8,012 nucleotides of DNA, taken from Nocardioidaceae bacterium (GTDB lineage: Bacteria > Actinomycetota > Actinomycetes > Propionibacteriales > Nocardioidaceae). The notes beneath the pieces are model-generated. The model had not been told where the DNA came from. It did not search any database and saw nothing but the letters and a program-made list of their open reading frames with translations. Below, one piece after another: positions 5,202 to 8,012 of this stretch. The stretch lies in assembly GCA_013698435.1 (NCBI GenBank), contig JACCVA010000474.1, positions 1-8,012 of the forward strand, read 5' to 3'. The first letter of the stretch is position 1. Every line of letters begins with the position of its first letter. The position numbers were made by a program, and so were the translations under genes.

Positions 5202-6167
5202 ATGACACAGACCGATGTGCTCGGAGCGCCGTACACGGTCGAGACGATCGACCTGCCCGACGACGACGAGGGCGCCGTGGTGGCGAAACTGGTCCACCGG
5301 CCGGCAGCTTGCGCAGCCGGTGAGGAGCTTCGGGGCGCCGTGCTGCACCTGCACGGGTTCTGTGACTACTTCTTCCAGACCGCGATGGCAGAGTTCTTCA
5401 CCAGCCTCGGTTATGACTTCTACGCCTTGGAGCTCCGCAAGTACGGCCGGTCCTTGCTGCCGCACCAGACTCCCAACTTCTGCCTCGACCTGGCCGAGTA
5501 CGACACCGAGATCGACGAGACGGTGCGCCGTATCCAGCAGCGCGGCGATCCGACCCGACTCGTCGTGAGCGGGCACTCGACCGGTGGGCTGATCGCGGCG
5601 TTGTGGCTGGCCCGCAGGACCGCGGACGGTCGCAACCCTGCCCACGCCCTCATCCTCAACAGCGCCTGGCTCGACCTCCAGGGCTCGCTTTTTGCTCGCA
5701 CCGCCGGCACCGAGGCCATCAACCGGCTGGGGCTGCGGCGGCCGTACGCCGTCGTGCCGCGCACCGTGACCTCTGTGTACGCCGAGACCCTGCACCATGA
5801 CTACCAAGGTGAGTGGGACTACGACCTGACCTGGAAGCCGCGAGACAGCTTCCCGGTCCGGGCCGGCTGGCTCCGTGCGGTCCGGGCCGGCCACCGCGCG
5901 GTCCACCGTGGGATCGACGTCGGCGTACCGGTGCTCAGCCTGTGCTCCACCGCCAGCACCGTCACCCAGACCTGGACCGAGCTGGCCTCCGCCACCGACA
6001 CGGTGCTCGACGTCAAGCAGATCGCGCGGTGGTCACACCAGCTCGGCCCGCACATCACCGTGGTGCGGGTGGACGGGGCGGTCCACGACGTCTTCTGCTC
6101 CCGCCAGGCCGTTCGTGAGCACGCGTTCGGCGAGGTGGAGAAGTGGCTGCGCTATGCAGCTCCCTAG
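5202..6167 (+). CDS. Alpha/beta hydrolase (serine hydrolase, monoacylglycerol lipase / S33-like)
   Basis: This 321 aa alpha/beta-hydrolase-fold enzyme probably cleaves an ester or a similar bond. An oxyanion-hole motif HLHGFCDYF lies at 49-57. The nucleophile elbow GHSTGG is at 124-129, with Ser126 as nucleophile, and His295 in GAVHDVF is the likely catalytic base. Asp270 in DTVLDV (or Asp266) is the best candidate for the acid. After the second strand it carries ELRKYGRSLLPHQTPNF (77-93), where many lipases have DLRGHGRS; I believe this marks a distinct actinobacterial subgroup. No signal peptide or membrane span is visible, so it is probably cytoplasmic. The reading frame continues upstream through the ATPase gene, but the ATG at 5202 is the first start outside it and gives the normal N-terminus. 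It lies 31 bp after the ATPase stop and may act with the exporter, though nothing in the sequence proves it. The substrate is unknown. Confidence 0.9.
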   Translation: MTQTDVLGAPYTVETIDLPDDDEGAVVAKLVHRPAACAAGEELRGAVLHLHGFCDYFFQTAMAEFFTSLGYDFYALELRKYGRSLLPHQTPNFCLDLAEYDTEIDETVRRIQQRGDPTRLVVSGHSTGGLIAALWLARRTADGRNPAHALILNSAWLDLQGSLFARTAGTEAINRLGLRRPYAVVPRTVTSVYAETLHHDYQGEWDYDLTWKPRDSFPVRAGWLRAVRAGHRAVHRGIDVGVPVLSLCSTASTVTQTWTELASATDTVLDVKQIARWSHQLGPHITVVRVDGAVHDVFCSRQAVREHAFGEVEKWLRYAAP

Positions 6168-6226
6168 TCCGGCGAGCGCTCATCGGCGAGGGAGCCGAGT
6201 GCCGCCGAGGCGCGCTTGATCCTGCC

Positions 6227-6982
6227 TCAGTCGAAGAAGACCAGCTTGGTGATCGCCACCAGTCCGACAACGGCGACGATGCCACGAAAGACCGGAGCGG
6301 GCAGCTTGCGCCCGACTGTGGCGCCTAGCTGACCGCCGACGATCGAGCCGGCCGCGATCACCGCGGCCGCCGCCCACGCGACGTCGGTGACGGCGGTGAA
6401 GACGACCGCCGCGACGAAGTTGACCAGCAGGGAGAGGATGTTCTTCGCTGCGTTGATCCGCTGCATCGACTCCGCCAGACCGAGCCCGAGGATCGCGATC
6501 AGCAGCACGCCCTGCGCTGCCCCGAAGTACCCGCCGTAGACGCCGGCGAGGAACACGAGAACCCAGACGACGGCCGAGCCGTGCGCAGGCGCATGCTCAG
6601 GTGGCCGCACACGCTTCGAGATCCACGGCTGTGCGAGCACCAGCACGCATCCGACCCCGATGAGCACCGGGACGATCGCATCGAACGCCCTCGCCGGAAG
6701 CGACAACAGCAGGCCCGCGCCCGCGACACCTCCGAGCAGGGACGCGACGCCGAGCCGCAGCAGCCGGTCGCGCTGGCCCACCAGCTCACGGCGGTAGCCG
6801 ATCGCGCCTGACAGCGTGCCCGGCACCAGCCCGACCGTGTTCGACACGTTCGCCAGCACCGGCGGGTAGCCGACCGCCAGCAGGGTCGGGAACGTCACCA
6901 GCGTTCCCGACCCGACGATGGTGTTGATGGTGCCGGCAGCCAGCCCGGCGACGAAGATGAAGAGTGCGTCGAGCAGCGTCAC
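6227..6982 (-). CDS. TauE/SafE-family membrane permease (sulfite exporter-like)
   Basis: This 251 aa polytopic membrane protein of the TauE/SafE (DUF81) family has about eight hydrophobic spans: 5-25, 27-45, 75-95, 100-118, 137-156, 157-172, 182-222 (two close spans) and 231-249. Both family half-motifs are present: AGTINTIVGSGTLVTFPTLL (16-35) with ANVSNTVGLVPG (44-55) in the first half, and AGVYGGYFGAAQGVLLI (146-162) with INAAKN (176-181) in the second. Members export sulfite, sulfoacetate or other small organic anions, but this protein's substrate cannot be assigned. The GTG at 6982 overlaps the upstream SPFH stop codon as GTGA, and no Shine-Dalgarno is seen, so translation probably depends on ribosomes finishing the SPFH gene. 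The gene ends 59 bp from the convergent hydrolase gene, with no strong terminator hairpin between them. Confidence 0.93.
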   Translation of the reverse strand: MTLLDALFIFVAGLAAGTINTIVGSGTLVTFPTLLAVGYPPVLANVSNTVGLVPGTLSGAIGYRRELVGQRDRLLRLGVASLLGGVAGAGLLLSLPARAFDAIVPVLIGVGCVLVLAQPWISKRVRPPEHAPAHGSAVVWVLVFLAGVYGGYFGAAQGVLLIAILGLGLAESMQRINAAKNILSLLVNFVAAVVFTAVTDVAWAAAAVIAAGSIVGGQLGATVGRKLPAPVFRGIVAVVGLVAITKLVFFD

Positions 6983-8012
6983 TGCTGCGGCGGGGCGGGG
7001 GGCGTCGGTGGCGGCTCCGTCCGCAGCGCCTGCTCGCCGGCATCGGGTGCCGAGGTGGGCGCGGGGACACCAGCGCTCGGGGTTGCTGCCTCCTCGGCGG
7101 ACCTGATCGCCTCAGCGACGTCCTCGTGTGCGCTTGACAGGGACGCCTCTCCCGAGCTTGCCGTCACCGGCATCGTGGCATCGACGGGCTCACCGTAGTC
7201 GACCCGGTTGCGCGGGCCGGACGTGTCCGCAGGAATCCCTTGAATGGAGCCGATGGTGCTGCCGAGACCCTCGAGGGCGCGCCCGATCTCACTCGGCACG
7301 ATCCACACCTTGTTGGCGTCGCCTTCGGCGATCTTCGGCAGCATCTGCAGGTACTGGTAGGCGAGCAGGGCCTGGTCGGGTGAGCCGTCGTGGATCGACT
7401 GGAACACCGTCAAGATCGCCTGGCCCTCTCCTTGAGCCCGCAGGATCCGCGACTGCCGGTCACCTTGCGCCCGCAGGATGAGCGCTTCCCGGTCACCCTC
7501 AGCCGTCAGGATCGCCGACTGCTTCTGGCCCTCGGCGGTCAGGATCTGCGACTGCCGCATGCCCTCTGCGGTGAGGATCGCGGCGCGCTTGTCACGGTCG
7601 GCGCGCATCTGCTTCTCCATCGAGTCCTTGATCGACGGAGGCGGGTCGATCCCTTTCAGCTCGACACGGTTGACCCGGATGCCCCAGCGGCCGGTGGCCT
7701 CGTCGAGCACCCCACGCAGCGACTGGTTGATGTCGTCGCGGCTGGTGAGCGCCTGCTCGAGGGTGATCCCGCCGATGATGTTGCGCAGGGTGGTCATCGT
7801 CAGCTGCTCGATGGCCTGGATGTAGTTCGCGATCTCGTACGTCGCCGCAACCGGGTTGGTGACCTGGAAGTAGATGACCGTGTCGATCGATACGACCAGG
7901 TTGTCCTCGGTGATGACCGGCTGCGGCGGGAACGACACCACCTGCTCGCGCAGGTCGATGATGTAGCGGACCCGGTCGACGAACGGCGTCACGATGTTGA
8001 GGCCCGCCGACA
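6979..8012 (-). CDS. SPFH/stomatin-family (band 7) membrane-scaffold protein, 5' end beyond window
   Basis: 343 residues are visible; the N-terminus, with the expected membrane anchor, lies beyond the right edge. The visible GTG at 7990-7992 is an internal Val (in AGLNIVTPFVDRV) and not the start. Numbered from it, the SPFH domain includes IDLREQVVSFPPQPVITEDN (12-31), VIYFQVTNP (39-47) and RWGIRVNRVELKGIDPP (102-118). A coiled-coil region with tandem ILTAEG/ILRAQG repeats follows at 139-192, then the conserved LLAYQYLQMLPKIAEGDANK (209-228) and IVPSE. The final 75 residues are a low-complexity Ala/Ser/Glu/Pro tail, probably disordered. Such proteins form membrane-bound oligomers that organise lipids and proteins, and often pair with an NfeD protein; any NfeD gene would lie outside this window. 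The stop overlaps the start of the TauE/SafE gene, so the two are translationally linked. Confidence 0.94.
   Translation of the reverse strand, partial: SAGLNIVTPFVDRVRYIIDLREQVVSFPPQPVITEDNLVVSIDTVIYFQVTNPVAATYEIANYIQAIEQLTMTTLRNIIGGITLEQALTSRDDINQSLRGVLDEATGRWGIRVNRVELKGIDPPPSIKDSMEKQMRADRDKRAAILTAEGMRQSQILTAEGQKQSAILTAEGDREALILRAQGDRQSRILRAQGEGQAILTVFQSIHDGSPDQALLAYQYLQMLPKIAEGDANKVWIVPSEIGRALEGLGSTIGSIQGIPADTSGPRNRVDYGEPVDATMPVTASSGEASLSSAHEDVAEAIRSAEEAATPSAGVPAPTSAPDAGEQALRTEPPPTPPAPPQQ
7417..7578 (-). repeat. Five tandem 33 bp repeats encoding 11-residue units in the SPFH gene
   Basis: The units read, in protein order, ILTAEGMRQSQ, ILTAEGQKQSA, ILTAEGDREAL, ILRAQGDRQSR and ILRAQGEGQA; the last is one residue short, and a sixth begins as ILTVF. 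Each starts with Ile-Leu and has Ala-Glu/Gln-Gly at positions 4-6. An 11-residue period suits a right-handed coiled coil (hendecad), as expected in the oligomerising stalk of stomatin/prohibitin proteins. On the plus strand the units show as recurring CAGGAT or GAGGAT spaced 33 bp apart. Confidence 0.85.

Noticed and set aside
6168..6226. Possible bidirectional terminator between the convergent hydrolase and TauE/SafE genes
   Set aside because: Only a 5 bp stem (TCGGC 6183-6187 with GCCGA 6194-6198) and an outer 5 bp pairing (6170-6174 with 6203-6207) can be drawn, and no T-run follows on either strand. In such GC-rich DNA this is expected by chance.
678..6982. A sulfite-metabolism link between siroheme synthase and the TauE/SafE permease
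   Set aside because: They lie over 4 kb apart, with unrelated genes between them and no shared transcript. TauE/SafE substrates are too varied to assume sulfite.
7417..7578. CRISPR-like array from the regular 33 bp spacing
   Set aside because: The period has no distinct spacers and lies in frame inside the SPFH gene. It encodes a coiled-coil repeat.

Overview
The window is GC-rich, densely packed chromosomal DNA. Codon use favours G or C in the third position, several genes start with GTG, and most starts lack a Shine-Dalgarno sequence. Together with the protein families present, this points to a high-GC actinobacterium. A member of the Nocardioidaceae (Nocardioides-like) is my best guess, from general familiarity with such gene neighbourhoods and not from any search. 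I see no rRNA, tRNA, CRISPR array, insertion sequence, integrase or phage gene, and no stretch above 100 bp without a gene.

Left part (1-1940, minus strand). A fused siroheme synthase (precorrin-2 dehydrogenase plus uroporphyrinogen-III C-methyltransferase, 420 aa) is followed by a TrmH/SpoU-family RNA 2'-O-methyltransferase that runs off the left edge. They lie 42 bp apart on the same strand and may be co-transcribed.

Middle part (2033-6167, plus strand). A YbhB/YbcL-type PEBP protein is transcribed divergently from the siroheme synthase across a 92 bp gap. Next comes a compact three-gene ABC-2 exporter: two six-helix permeases of about 270 aa that overlap by 8 bp, and a 320 aa ATPase that starts 7 bp after the second permease. 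This matches the COG4587/COG3694/COG4586 arrangement. A 321 aa alpha/beta serine hydrolase follows after 31 bp. The exporter substrate cannot be read from the sequence.

Right part (6227-8012, minus strand). A stomatin/SPFH-family membrane-scaffold protein enters from the right edge. Its stop codon overlaps the GTG start of a TauE/SafE permease in a GTGA tetranucleotide, so the two form a tight operon. This operon converges on the hydrolase gene across 59 bp.

The less ordinary signals are regulatory or structural. The siroheme synthase and PEBP genes each have a -10-like hexamer exactly 6 nt before the ATG, as expected for divergent leaderless transcripts. A near-perfect 20 bp palindrome sits at the 3' end of the PEBP gene, just upstream of the ABC operon. 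The SPFH gene carries five tandem 11-residue (33 bp) repeats. The siroheme synthase lacks the usual central dimerisation segment. I found no convincing evidence of a wholly new defence or mobile system here; most of the window is ordinary core-genome content.
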